Shown here: one piece after another, positions 35,661 through 47,600 of the stretch
Position numbering within the stretch: the first letter of the stretch is position 1
Layout: each line of letters begins with the position of its first letter
Assembly: GCA_013399855.1 (NCBI GenBank)
Contig: VXAY01002462.1
Coordinates: 461,095 to 525,094, forward strand
Length of the DNA: 64,000 nucleotides
Reading direction: 5' to 3'
Source: Oxyruncus cristatus
Taxonomy: Eukaryota > Chordata > Aves > Passeriformes > Cotingidae
Notes under the pieces: generated by a model
What the model saw: only the letters and a program-made list of their open reading frames with translations
Databases searched by the model: none
Told to the model about the DNA's origin: nothing
Program-made: the position numbers and the translations under genes

Positions 35661-38600
35661 TTATGGTGTAAGTAAATACACTTTGATAAATAACAAATTG
35701 ATAGCATGAGTTTTCAAGAGCATCTGTTTGCAATAAGTTTACTTTGGTTTGTAAATGTTCATTTGCTTTGGCACTCAACAGTGAACAAGTCAGGACTGCA
35801 GAAGATGTCACAACAGAGGAAGAGCACAACAGGACAGAGGATCTGTCTTCACATGTTGATAGTGATGATCTTGCAACAAAACTTGAAAATGCCATGGAAG
35901 ATCAAAATACAGTGTCAAATAACTCCCAGAGGGAAAGTGATTACCAGACTGAGTCATCCTTCCATTGCACTTTGTCTTCAGAATCTTGTGGGGAAATGGC
36001 AGATGAGAATGAGGAAAGTTCTCATTGCTGTACAGCAGGTCTGCGAGAGGCTGGGCTGAATTCACAGGAAACCTCTCTTCCAGAGCAGGAATTGTACAAC
36101 TCTTTCCATTTCTGGAGGACTCCACTTCCTGAAATAGATATTGACTTTGAGCTTCAGCAGACTTCTGATATAAAACTCGATAGAGAAATTCAGGAACTCA
36201 CTATGCCAGTGTCTCCAAGCATTCCTATGGCAACAAGGAAAGAATTAGAAGAAATGATAGAAAATTTGGAACCCCATATAGATGATCCAGATGTTAAAGG
36301 TATGGTAAAGATACTGAAGCATTTTTAGTGTTTGGAGATACGCATGTGTTGCTTTATTTGGCTTTAATCTCTTAGTAGTTTTAAAAGTCAGAAATTCTAT
36401 TTTCTCCTGGTCTTCAAAGAGATTGAGGAAAACTGATGTGAAATCAATTGTGAAAATTGATGGTGAACTAAAAGAGAACTTGTATTTCTGTAAAGATGTT
36501 TAAAAGGAGTATGACTCCTTTTATAAACCGAATGCACATGCAGTTAGTAGTATAAGCTTCTGACTGCCTGTTTTGACATTATAATCAAATAGATGGTTCA
36601 AAGGCTTAAGCTGTTGATAAGCAAGTTTAATTCTAATTAGCACATGTGAAAAATAAGGCAGATTAAGAAGGGTCTTTTTTGAAACTATCAGTGTGATTAA
36701 AGGTTTTCTTTTTATGCATTATCCATTTTATTTTTGATGAATTAGTCTTCTCTATTTTTTCTGCAAGGGCTTTATTATTGCAGTCTCATGTTGTCAACTT
36801 TAATGTGACAAGTTTGGATCAGATTGATAATTAATTCAAGCTGAATTCTTGAAGTGAACACACATCCTCCATCTTAAAAGCTCTTGAAGGGTGGAGAAGG
36901 GTTTTATAAGTATGACAAGCTGGTGGAGCAGCACCTTAAAGACATGTCATGGGCTAAAAGGACGTGGCTCTTTTACACATACTCACTGGAAATAGGTTTC
37001 TCCTGGTGTTCATATGCTGAATAAATGGTGAGGCATGTCAAGCTTGAGCATCACAGTCAGAAAGTCCAGAGGTACCACTGAGCCATGTTATTCTGGAGCT
37101 GAAGAATCTCTAGGAGGAAGCATGTCTTTCTTTACCAGAAAAAGTAGGAAGGAAAAGGAGGGACAAGTTGGGGGAAAACATTTTTAAATAAACTGATACT
37201 GCTTATGGCATATTTTTATTGTTAGTAGGTTGATATGCTAAGAACTTTTCTTAAATCTATTTTGGGCTGCTTCTATTCAATCAATTGTGAAGTCAGCAGA
37301 TAAAATTTTGTTGCTTTAGGAGTACTGTGGGCACTCTAAGGAAAGAGGTAAGAAAATAACTTCAGCCTTGCTAATTACCTCGTTCTTCAAAGAACCCATC
37401 CCTGAAGCTGACTTCGAATTCTCACATTGCTGTTACTTGTAAAACTTTGTTTTATCTAGTTACAGAACATATCTTTAACACACTGATTTATGTAAGCATG
37501 CATATGTATTTGTACATCTAGAATTGCCCTGTGTTATGAGGTTGTTTCTCTCATGTGGGTTCATGTCTTGTTTCAGAGCAGGATTTTGGATTTTTTGTTT
37601 GTTTGCAGTTCTCTTGACTGGGTGCCGGGAAGTTTTCTGTGCAATTGTTAACCAAAGTTTGTGCATTTCAACAGAAGAAAACTGTTACTAGGATGTCAAC
37701 ACGATGAGTTCCCAGTGACCACAAGTTAGGAAACATTTGAATTAGGGTTAGCAGTGCCATTTATTCTAATTAAAGGTAGGAGTGGATGGTCTTAATTATT
37801 CAGTCACCTTTGTACTCCATTCAGTACCTCTGACTTGGGCAAGGCTGTGTAGTGAAAACACTCCTAGTTTTCCTCTGGCCTATGCTCTCATTATTTGGTC
37901 TAAATTCTTGAGAAGCTGGAATTTAACAACATGCCTGTTTTGATTTGGTCATGTTGCCATTTTAAGTTTGCACCAAGTACAAACAGTATTTATCTTGCGT
38001 GCTTGTCTCGAACACTGAAGTGCACGTAGAAGTGTTAGGTATCCAGACTTTAGTCTCTGAGTAGGTGACTTAATGCCTATGCTTTGAACCTTGCAGTTCA
38101 TAAATTGTGACAGACAAGAGGTAGACTCACTCTGAGGGTGATCCAGAAGATCAGAGCCCTGACTACCTCCTTGCCCCCGGCAATACCAGGGATTAAGGCT
38201 TCCATCTTCACCATCTAAAATTGTTGTTGCTTACTGATGATATAAATATTCACTCTAAAGATTACCTTAATTTGTTATTTTCATAAAAATGTTATGAAAT
38301 GACTGAATTTCACAGATAATTTTGTCTCTGGTATATATGGCTTACATGTGTTTGCCGAACAGCCCTGGTCCCAAATGGTCCATAGGACCTTTCCCCACCT
38401 GTGCCTCCCCCTCCCCACAAGGCTAGCTGTTACGTTTTTATGAGTCTTGTACTGTGAGTGGGCTGGTTCTTGACAGCAAACACTGAGCAAGCTAGGGATT
38501 TCCCCCCCCCCCCCCTTTCTTTCTTTCTTTTTAAATCCCTGTGACCTTTTCCTTGCACTTACTTTCTTCATTGATTTCCTGTCACCTAAGTCCTGGACTC

Positions 38601-41600
38601 CTGCTTCCGTGCTGTGCTCCTGTCTTTCTTGCTGTCAGGGGATGGGAGGGGAAGATGCTGTGTTCTCTGTGGTGGGTAAGCAGATGCCTGCTATAGGAGA
38701 GCTCCTGTAACAAACTGACCAGGCACCCTAGAGACATCACAAGATGAAGTGGGGATGAGTTAGCAAAAGCTTGGTTTGGGAATGAGACTGTAGTGTATGA
38801 TGTTATGCGTGTGTCAATAAGGTTAAGTTGTTCAAATGACCTTAACTCTGGCTGTACCTCGTCTCTCTGTGCTTGACTGTGCAAATTCATCAGCCTTCTC
38901 CTAACGTTTTTGTTTGGGTTTTTTTTTGAAATATTTTGTGCACTTAAAAGAAGAAGAAAATTAATTCCTATGGTGTGGAACCATGTTGCAGCCGTGATCG
39001 TTGGCACAATGTTTTTGAAGTCTTTAAAGATCACACTGAATTTTTATTATTTGACTATGCAGAATAGCTAGTGATGGTAATAAGGTGATGTTCTTCCTTG
39101 TGCAATTAGTGGAGGTTGATGATTTCCATTTTGCTAGTTGGTTTCAAAGCCAGTCCCTGACAGTTGAAGCGGGTGTGGAGATTGGTGCCGAAGTTCAATC
39201 AGCAATGATCCTTTCTGAGTCAGAAAAGTATGGTTTTGTTGGGTTTCGTTGGGGGTTTTTTGGTGTGGGTTGTTTTTTGTTGTTCTTCTTTCCCCCCACC
39301 CCACCCTCTGCTTTGTGCTGTATGTTCATCCCTGGCAACTACTATATCTTTGTACCCCTATCCCCTCCCCCCCTGTGTATTTGCCTTCCTATTTCCATGA
39401 TTTCTCTTCCTCCCTGGATTTGGCATTCCTCAATTTCACATCTCACTTCATCCTTCTGGCCTATCCTGTCCTTCATCCCCATGTCTTGGGATTGTAAAAT
39501 TGACAAGAAGCTGAGGCAATGCACATTTGTGTCGTATTTCTTCTAGGGCAGGCAGAGGAAATCGGAACACATGTGCTCTCCGTCCTGTTAAACCCCTAAG
39601 CAGGGGTGGTCCAGGTGTGTGCAGGCTGACAGTGGAGCATAGGTGTGGAATATATGTTGGAAAATTCCCAATTACTGCTGTAGATACCTTTATTCTTATT
39701 ACTAGAAGTAATCTTTGGAGCTCCCTGTGGATTTCTCAGTAAATAGATATACAGTGTAAAGCAGTATGTGTTTTTACCTAGTCAGGGTAAGCTTTCTTGA
39801 CTTCTCAGTAAAAATGAGAAGAGTGTACATTTTCCATTATGTTGTCCTTCATGAAAGAAGTCTTCAAGAAAAATGTCTCCTTAGTGTGCAGCAGAGTAGA
39901 ATTATTTTAACTTTTCTGGTTCGACTTCTCTAAGTGAGAATAATTTGGAAATCAGCCAGGCATTTCTCACCCTAGCAGGTGTTATGAAATGATCACCTAT
40001 TTTTTATGGGTTTTGGGGTGATTTATTTAACTTTTAAGTTTTGGAGAAATTTATTAACCTTGATCTTTTTTATTTTCATGGGCCTTAAAGTATGTAGATT
40101 TATTGTCAGTGAAGTAACACTTGAAGAGTGAGATTAATTACAATTAACCTTAAAAATTGTAACATTCCTAATTTCAATATATTTATATAGAAATTATACA
40201 TTATAATCTATATTACATATAGATATTTTAAAACTATATATTTTAACATAATCTGTTTTATAGTGGAAGCTTAAGTATGATGATTATGTTTTTAAGTTTT
40301 TTATGATTTTTATGATTTTTTTTTTTTCTGTTAAGGTGAATTACAGAAACATAGCAAGAATATCTTTGGGTTTCTCTATAAGAAATTTGATGCAGTTAGA
40401 GAATTGGCATTGCGTATTGTAAAGAATTATCTTTACTCCTGCTTGTCAGATTCTACCTAGAAACCAGTGAACCTCTAGTATGTTTTCCAGTTTTTTGTAG
40501 CAGCAGTTGTTGAGTTATAATTTTTTAGGCTTCTTGTAATAGTTGTGCTGCATATCTGTTTCTTTTACCTATGATAAAAAGTCCAACTTTCTGTGTTTAA
40601 TTCTTGTGAACAACCATATTAAAACAGCTAAAGGAAGAACTTCAGATTCTGTACCTTAGTATGGCAACATGGGATTGAAAACAAGCATGTGGTTTGTCGT
40701 GTAATTTCACAAGGAATAACCCTTGGAAAAGACAAAGTCTATGGAGAACAGAGCTTCTGGATGCCTGGGTAAATCTAATGAGTGAGGAGACTTCCTTACT
40801 CTCTTGGAAGGAAGTGGAGGAGAATGGCAGGGTAGATTAATCTGCACTGAATTTTGTGTTGCTTGCAGCGAAGATTGCCTCTGATACTTCATCTGCTCGG
40901 GTCAGGCTATATCCAAGGACAGGGCTTGACAAAGCTTTTTTTAAATTAGTGTTAAGCAGAGAGATATAAAGCAGAACTGTCTCAGAACTGCCTGTATCTT
41001 TTTCAGAAGAGTGGATGGCAGAGCATGAAGTGCTCATGTTTTCTTTTGGTTAAGGGAAGGACATCAAGCAGTACAACCTTCATCATTTGTTTGATGGATG
41101 CCATGAGGCTAAAGTATCTTGTCCAGAAAAGAGTTACTGGTATCTTTCTGTATAGGTCTTGCTTAAGAGATGCTATAAAAACAGAAGAATTTAGTGACCA
41201 TATATATCAAGAGACACAATCTCTCAGAACTTAAATGCATTCTGTATGAGTAAATGTGTTGTTAATCTTTATTTAAATTACGTTTCCCTTCTTTCTCTTA
41301 CTCCCACCTCCAACAAATGGCCCAGTCTGTAAATTAATATTCATGTGCTGTTCTGCTCCAAAAAGTATTTTCACCATTGATATGTACTGAGATTCTTAAA
41401 GAACTGATCCTGACATAATAGCAGTCTCTTATTCCTGTTGAGTTTGGCATTGTTTGTTTGGTTGGTTGGTTTTTTTGTGTTTTTTTTTTGTTTTGTTTTG
41501 TGTTGGGTTTTTTTGGGGGAGGGAGTGGTTTTTTTGTTTTGTTTTTTTTTTTACTTTAAGGACAAATACTGTGGTTTGGTTGAGCACCCTGGGAAAAGAG

Positions 41601-44600
41601 TAGGGTGACACTCTAATTGTCCCCACTTTGGGATTTACCAACAGTTAATGATCTTAGGTTTGTACCTCCCCTGTAGTTCCTCCACCATCTTTCAGTTAAT
41701 TAGTCACTGTGTAAAAGTTGATTTGCTAAAAGTTGTCTTGCTAAAAGTTTTATTGCAGTTTAGTCTCTCATGTATTTCTCTTTCATGTGCTGCAGCACAA
41801 GTGGAGGTGTTGTCTGCTGCGCTCAGAGCATCCAGTTTGGATCCTCAAGAAGAGACAATGGCCAGCGTGAGCAAGGGAACAGATTCACAGACTGAACTAA
41901 CTATCAATGACCAACAAAGTTTTAAGCCTATACTGGGTGATATTGTGCCTTTAATTGGTGATACTGTTGAGGTAAGAAGTGAGTTTTTTACTCTTCCCCC
42001 CGCCCCCCCCAGTAGGATTTCCAGGGCTCCAGTAATAGAGCTGTATTTTGCATTCGTGTGGTGATTGCAGCCAAATGCTTCCTACTTTGGCTAGCGTGGC
42101 ATTCGGGTTTTTTGGCTGGTATTAAAGTGCTAACCACTAAAATAAAATGAGTTGCGTTGGGTGCCTTTGTTTTTCCCAGTTCTGTGCTTGTCCATGTAAG
42201 TTCTTGAAATTGTTTTTGTTAAAATCTCTGTTGTGACTGTCGCATTTGAAGATGTTTTAATGCTACTGCAGTTTATTGCTGGGAAATTGCCTTCCTTAAA
42301 ACAGAGCCCTACTTGTAATAAGAGAATCCCCTTCTCCAGTGCCCCCATGTGAACCTGGAGAATGAGGTACTTTGTTCCCTTTGCTCCCTGTTGAAATGAT
42401 TTATAGCAGTTTACTGGTCTGCGTAAGAGAAGTTCAGGACCTGCAATCTGAATGTTGTGTGGACTGCTAAAAGAGAAAGTGATTTGAGCAGTCAGTAACA
42501 TCTTAGGGATTTTGTACTTACTTCTTCAGCCCCCCACCACTGCCCCCTGCCTGACTGTAGTTGTGGCATTTTGATATTCTTTTTCTGTTCTTTACCGTGT
42601 GTCAGCCAAACCCACTAAGTTCACTGCATATAGTGCCACAAGCTCTGGTGGTAGTAAAACCTATGGCTATGCAGAAAGCAGTGGTTCCAAAACGTTCTCC
42701 ATAAAACCACAGCAAGTGATTTGTTCAATCATGTTGCTGAAATGGTATTTTTGGGTGCAATTTTGATAAATGTCTTTGAAACATCTGGGAGTTAACGTCA
42801 GTCCACTGCAAACATTGTCATCCTTCTGTAATTAGAGCAGTGTTTCTTGGTGACATTTAATTAACTTTTCACCTAAGTTGTTGGACTACCATCTAAACAT
42901 ATGAGGAGTTTAGGAATTTGACATTTACTTGGATACTGCCGATTATACACAAGCGTAATTAAACTCTACAAATACCGTTGGTTTGTTTCAAAACGCCCAA
43001 CCTGCCCTGATTCCTTTATGTCAGGCTCGATGTGCTTTTTTATGATAGGATCTGCTGTAGTCACTTCTTTCTAATGCTAATCTGTAAAATGACAGTGTGA
43101 ATACATCCTCTGTCCTTAGGAATTTTTGGGGATGGTGAGGGTGGTGTTTATTCAGAGGGACTTGTCCTATGTTTTATGTTTTATAGAGTATGTTGCTGAC
43201 AGAAAGTTTAAGAACCTGTCACATTTCTGGTATATGTTGGTTTTGCATGTTTCAGTTTTATGCTTTGAAAGGATGCTCTTAATCTGTCAGTTCCTTGCTT
43301 GTTACTGGCACTGAATCAAGTCCTCATTTTACAAGTGAACGGATATTACAGAGGTGACCTAGAATCCTGGGAATCAAGCTGTGATCTGTTGAGCAAGTAG
43401 ACTGTTGCCCCCAGCAGTGAAGAGAGCTATGATTTTCACAGGTGGTTGTTCAGGTTTTTTTGGTTTAGTGGGTTTTTTTGGTTTTTTGGGGGGTTTTTTT
43501 TTGGTGTGTTTTTTGTGGTTTGGTTTTGTTGTTGTGGCTTTGCTTGGTTTTTTGTTTGCAAGTCTCAGCATAGCAATGTGTCAGCTGGGTACTGGACACT
43601 TGACAAAAAAATCAAGCTAAAGTATTTTATTTGAATGCAGCCTGCTCAGCTGTGCACAGATACCACCAGGCAAAACACACTTTGCTTGTCCTTCAGCAGC
43701 TGTATTGGCTCCTGAAGGAGTTATTTCTACGTATTACTGAGAGATTCTCTATTCAAATGAAATAAATGGTGTAATAGAGTGAACCAGTAAGATTTTGGGA
43801 CATGGAACTTGATTGTTGAAGGTAGCTGTGTTATGTTTCCTCAGGAGCCACCGTTTTTATGTTCTTTAGGTAGCGCATTCTCTATAAGGTTTGATAAATA
43901 AATGTAAGCCTTAAGAAATTCCTTAGGTCATATCCACCCAGTGGATATGGGTGTGGGAGTTTTTTTGGGTTTTGTGGGTTTTTTTGTGTGGTTGGGGTTT
44001 TTTTTTTTGTGTTGTTTTTGTGGGTTTTTTTGTGTGGTTGGGGTTTTTTTTTTTGTGTTGTTTTTGTGGGTTTTTTTGTGTGGTTGGGGTTTTTTTTTTT
44101 GTGTTGTTTTTGTGGGTTTTTTTGTGTGGTTGGGGTTTTTTTTTTTGTGTTGTTTTTGTGGGTTTTTTTGTGTGGTTGGGGTTTTTTTTTTTGTGTTGTT
44201 TTTGTGGGTTTTTTTGTGTGGTTGGGGTTTTTTTTTTTGTTAGAGGTAGAAAAAAAAAAGTGAATTAAAACCAGTCCGCTCTTGTCTGGCACAAGTACCT
44301 CTCTTTAAGAATAGAAGCTAAAGAAAACCTCACCTTAGAGATTTGTAAGGCCTTGACAAAGATTTTACATCTCAGAGGTGGTGGTTTACCAGTTTGGTAC
44401 ACAAGAAGCTTTCAGGCTAAACCCTGCTGAATTTCTATGTCCTGGCTCTCTGAAATGCTCAGTTCGGTGTGTGCCTGGAAGAAGTACAGATGGAACTTCA
44501 TCTTCAGGAATGGAGATACTGCATAACTTAAACACTGACTGATGTGGTGGTTCGGTACAGAAGTTCTTCCTCTCTGAAATGCATGTTTGACTTTAAAAGA

Positions 44601-47600
44601 GGCTGAGTAAAAATGTTCCCATCTTCAGTATATTCAGTGTGTATATATATATATACTGACATACTTCAGTATATTTAGTTGTTTAACTTTGTTCAATCCA
44701 TAAAGTAAGATTTTTATTTTATATTTTTTAAACTTAGCCTTTTGGAACTGGGGTAGCAGAGAATGTGAGTGTTGGAGTCTTTTCATTTTTATTGTAGCAG
44801 AATGGATGACTAGCCTCTGTTCCTGTGCTCTTGGACAACTCATGAAAAGGACTGTGGATAGGGTGTGCTGACTGCCTTGTAATTTCTTGATTGGGAAGGG
44901 GTCAAAACTGGTGTATTTCTCGCAATAATGAAAACGTTCTCTTTTTCTGCGGAAAAAAACCCAGCCAAACAAAAGGCTAAAAAAAGGGTGAATTGGCTGT
45001 CAAGCTAAAAATCCTGCAGAGGTGGTTTTCAGAGCCTCTGGCTGTTTTATAGTTGGAGTTGTGTGCTGCTGGACACAATTGGGAAGTCACTTGCAGATCT
45101 GTTCTTCCCTTGGCTCTTCAACACTCTCTTGCTGCTGCTTGATAAGCCTGGCAGGTGACGGGGGGCTGCTGTGCCAGCAATATGCAGTTGCCTCACAGCT
45201 CTACATGGTCTTTATCACCTGTAATTATACCTCAGCAACTAAAATTACAGCCCAGTTCTTAGATAAAAGCAGCTCATGGAAGAGGAAAAAGCAACTGTCT
45301 GAAGTCAAACCAAGAAAGACAGATGGTATCCTGGAGGCTTTTTTGAAGAAGTCTATAGTTTGCTGTAAAGTTCTCGTTGTCAAAATAATCTGAACAGCTG
45401 GTAGAGTGGGCATGTTCTCGTTGCTTGTGTTGACCCTGGGAGCTCACCCCGCAGTGTCTGTGAATAGATAGGTACCTTGGCTCAAATCCAGCAAAAATGC
45501 CTTTGTCCTGTGCCGCCACACAGCAGCCTGATCTACTTTTCTAATATTCATCGCATACTTCTTGAAATTCATGGTTTATTATGCCAAGTCCGTTGTATTT
45601 GGGGAGCTCCACTTGTATGGGAAGTGACAGTGCTGCATCCCCTCAGCAGCACAGTGCATCACACATCAAACCTCTGCTGCTCGGCAGAATTCTGAAACAG
45701 GGTCTCAGCCCTTATCTTCAAGGTCCAGATATGTAGCCAGGATGCTTGAATGATTGCTAAATATTATTTTAATAGAACTGATGAGAGAGGTGATGGCTGT
45801 TGTCAGCAGCTATGGCCAACTAGGACTCCGTATTATAAGGTGAAGCTTATCCATAGAGAAGATTGTAGAACAGTCACCTCTAGGAAATAAGCAACAGTTT
45901 CTACTCTTCACTGTGAGAGTGGCTTTGTTTTGGCCTTTTTCTAGCACAAATCCAAAGCAACAAATCCAACAAAACTGGCTACAGGTGTTTTCTCATTTTC
46001 CATTCAGGGGACAGGCAATGCGACCCACGTGTTGGTTACATTTCCCTTAATAGAGTCTCAAAGTTACTCCTCTCCTGTGATTTTTTTTTTTTTTTTTTTT
46101 TTCCATTCCATAAGAACCAAAATGGAGCAGAGTAAGAAAAGCCTCTGTTTGAAATTGAAAGCAAAAAGATTTATCTTTTGCTTTTGGGCTGTAGCAAAAT
46201 TGTATTTGATATTAAAATGTATTTTTCTTTAATCTAAAAAAAAAAAAAAGACTCTGAGGTTAGGGCAGCACTTCTTGATCTTGATATTTGTTTTGTATTT
46301 AATCCTAGAGTTTATTTTGTGTGACCTTTTATTTTCTTTTTTTCACAGAGTATGGATTCTACACTTCACTATATTCATAATGATTCAGATTTGAGCACCA
46401 ACAGTAGTTTCAGCCCTGAAGAAGAAAGAAAATCCAAAGTACAGGTAAATGAAAGTGACTTCTGGTTTTCGTACGTGTATCAGATAAGTGGAATTTTTTT
46501 TTTATGTGTATGAGGATCTCCTTTATTCTTTCAGTCATTCCTGATGTGTTATGGTTTCTATTAAATGGGCAAACCTCTTAAGTAGTTTTAAAATATTCCT
46601 TCTTTCCGGAGATAATGGCTTAGTTCAGCAGTTGTTTCTGTTACATTTATGCATAAGAGATTACAATGGTTTTTTGACATGAGGTAACAGTTGTCATAGA
46701 TTTTCAGGCTCTGGTTTCATTTGGTTTAATTTTCTATGGAAATGATGCTGTAATAGAAATTAGGTTATTGAGGAAACAGGATTTTTTAATTACATGATTT
46801 GAGTGGAACCGCCCCCACCCCATGATGGCTTTTGTGAAAGTGTTTCATTGAGCTCAAACTGTCTCTCTGGTATTTTTTCCCAAAAGGAATCAAATGTTTG
46901 TTGTTACACAGTTTAGCATGTAACAACACACTAAACACACCCTGCAAGTGTGATTCCTTGAGTGGGAACCTCATTCCCTCTTGTTTTTTGTCAGCAGAGC
47001 TGTTGGGCAGCTGCTCAGGGAAATGTTGTTGTGCACCCCTTGATAGAGTCAGCACAAAGGTAGTGGTGAAGTCAATGTGAAGAGGTTTTGACAAAATTTT
47101 GGTTCAGATGCTTTAATTTCTCACTGGACTGAAGGAATGGTCTTCACTAGAGATTTCTCTGTGTCTGGAGAAGCCTTTTCCTTCCTGTTGACTATTCAGG
47201 GAGTTTGGAAGCAATACTGATGAACACACTGTACTCTGCTTCCTGCCCTTCCCCGCCTCCCCAAGGTATTTTGGTTTAGTTTTCTTCTCTCCACCTTCCC
47301 AGGATTTTGAGAGAATTAGAAAAGGTTTTTGGAGCAAATCTCATCATTTGCTGTTCTACCTGTTTTTATGGATGGGTTAAAATGGCCAATTTGCACAATG
47401 CGTGAGCCTGAATGTTTGCAGAGAGGTAGAATGTAGTCTTTTAATTTCCTGGTCTCCCTAAGACAACTGTGATCCACTTGTTCATCTGTCTGTGGATCTC
47501 TATATTTTCAAATAGCCCTCAGTCATGTCATAGTTTCTTTGGAACCTTTTGGTGGAAATTAGGAAATACAAAACCTTTGTGCTCTTATTAAGACACTGTA

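Larger units (their letters stand above)
34667..35781 (+). other. PPP4R1: Intron h-i (1.1 kb)
   Basis: Two thirds of this intron is a sense-orientation CR1 (about 34,870-35,610), directly followed by a 46-nt poly-T. Only 122 bases remain between the poly-T and exon i. Confidence 0.9.
36300..41795 (+). other. PPP4R1: Intron i-j (5.5 kb)
   Basis: Mostly unique sequence. It contains a C14 run followed by TTTC repeats (38,502-38,532) and T/G-rich tracts at 39,228-39,290 and 41,448-41,555. An AATAAA near 37,186 could serve as an intronic poly(A) signal, but this is unsupported. Confidence 0.85.
41972..46348 (+). other. PPP4R1: Intron j-k (4.4 kb)
   Basis: It holds a C-rich run at 41,997-42,011, a T/G-rich tract (43,446-43,560), the 46-bp minisatellite (43,970-44,240), a short TA repeat (44,641-44,656) and a poly-T at 46,081-46,102. 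No host gene was recognised. Confidence 0.85.

Noticed and set aside
35399..35895. Minus-strand ORFs containing a long poly-lysine stretch
   Set aside because: The lysines are only the translated poly-T run. The ORFs overlap CR1 and the antisense of exon i.
38582..39034. 150-codon minus-strand ORF
   Set aside because: No known domain or conserved motif, and it sits in the intron of a plus-strand gene with no supporting signals.
43970..44240. CRISPR-like regular repeat spacing of 46 bases
   Set aside because: The units are head-to-tail with no unique spacers, and the sequence is a vertebrate intron. It is a minisatellite.
43941..44292. Long ORFs in several frames on both strands (91-136 codons), giving GFFCVVGVFFF-like or KKPQPHKKTHK-like repeats
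   Set aside because: The 46-bp unit has no stop codon in these frames, so ORFs arise automatically. Composition is low-complexity, with no start context or splice partners.
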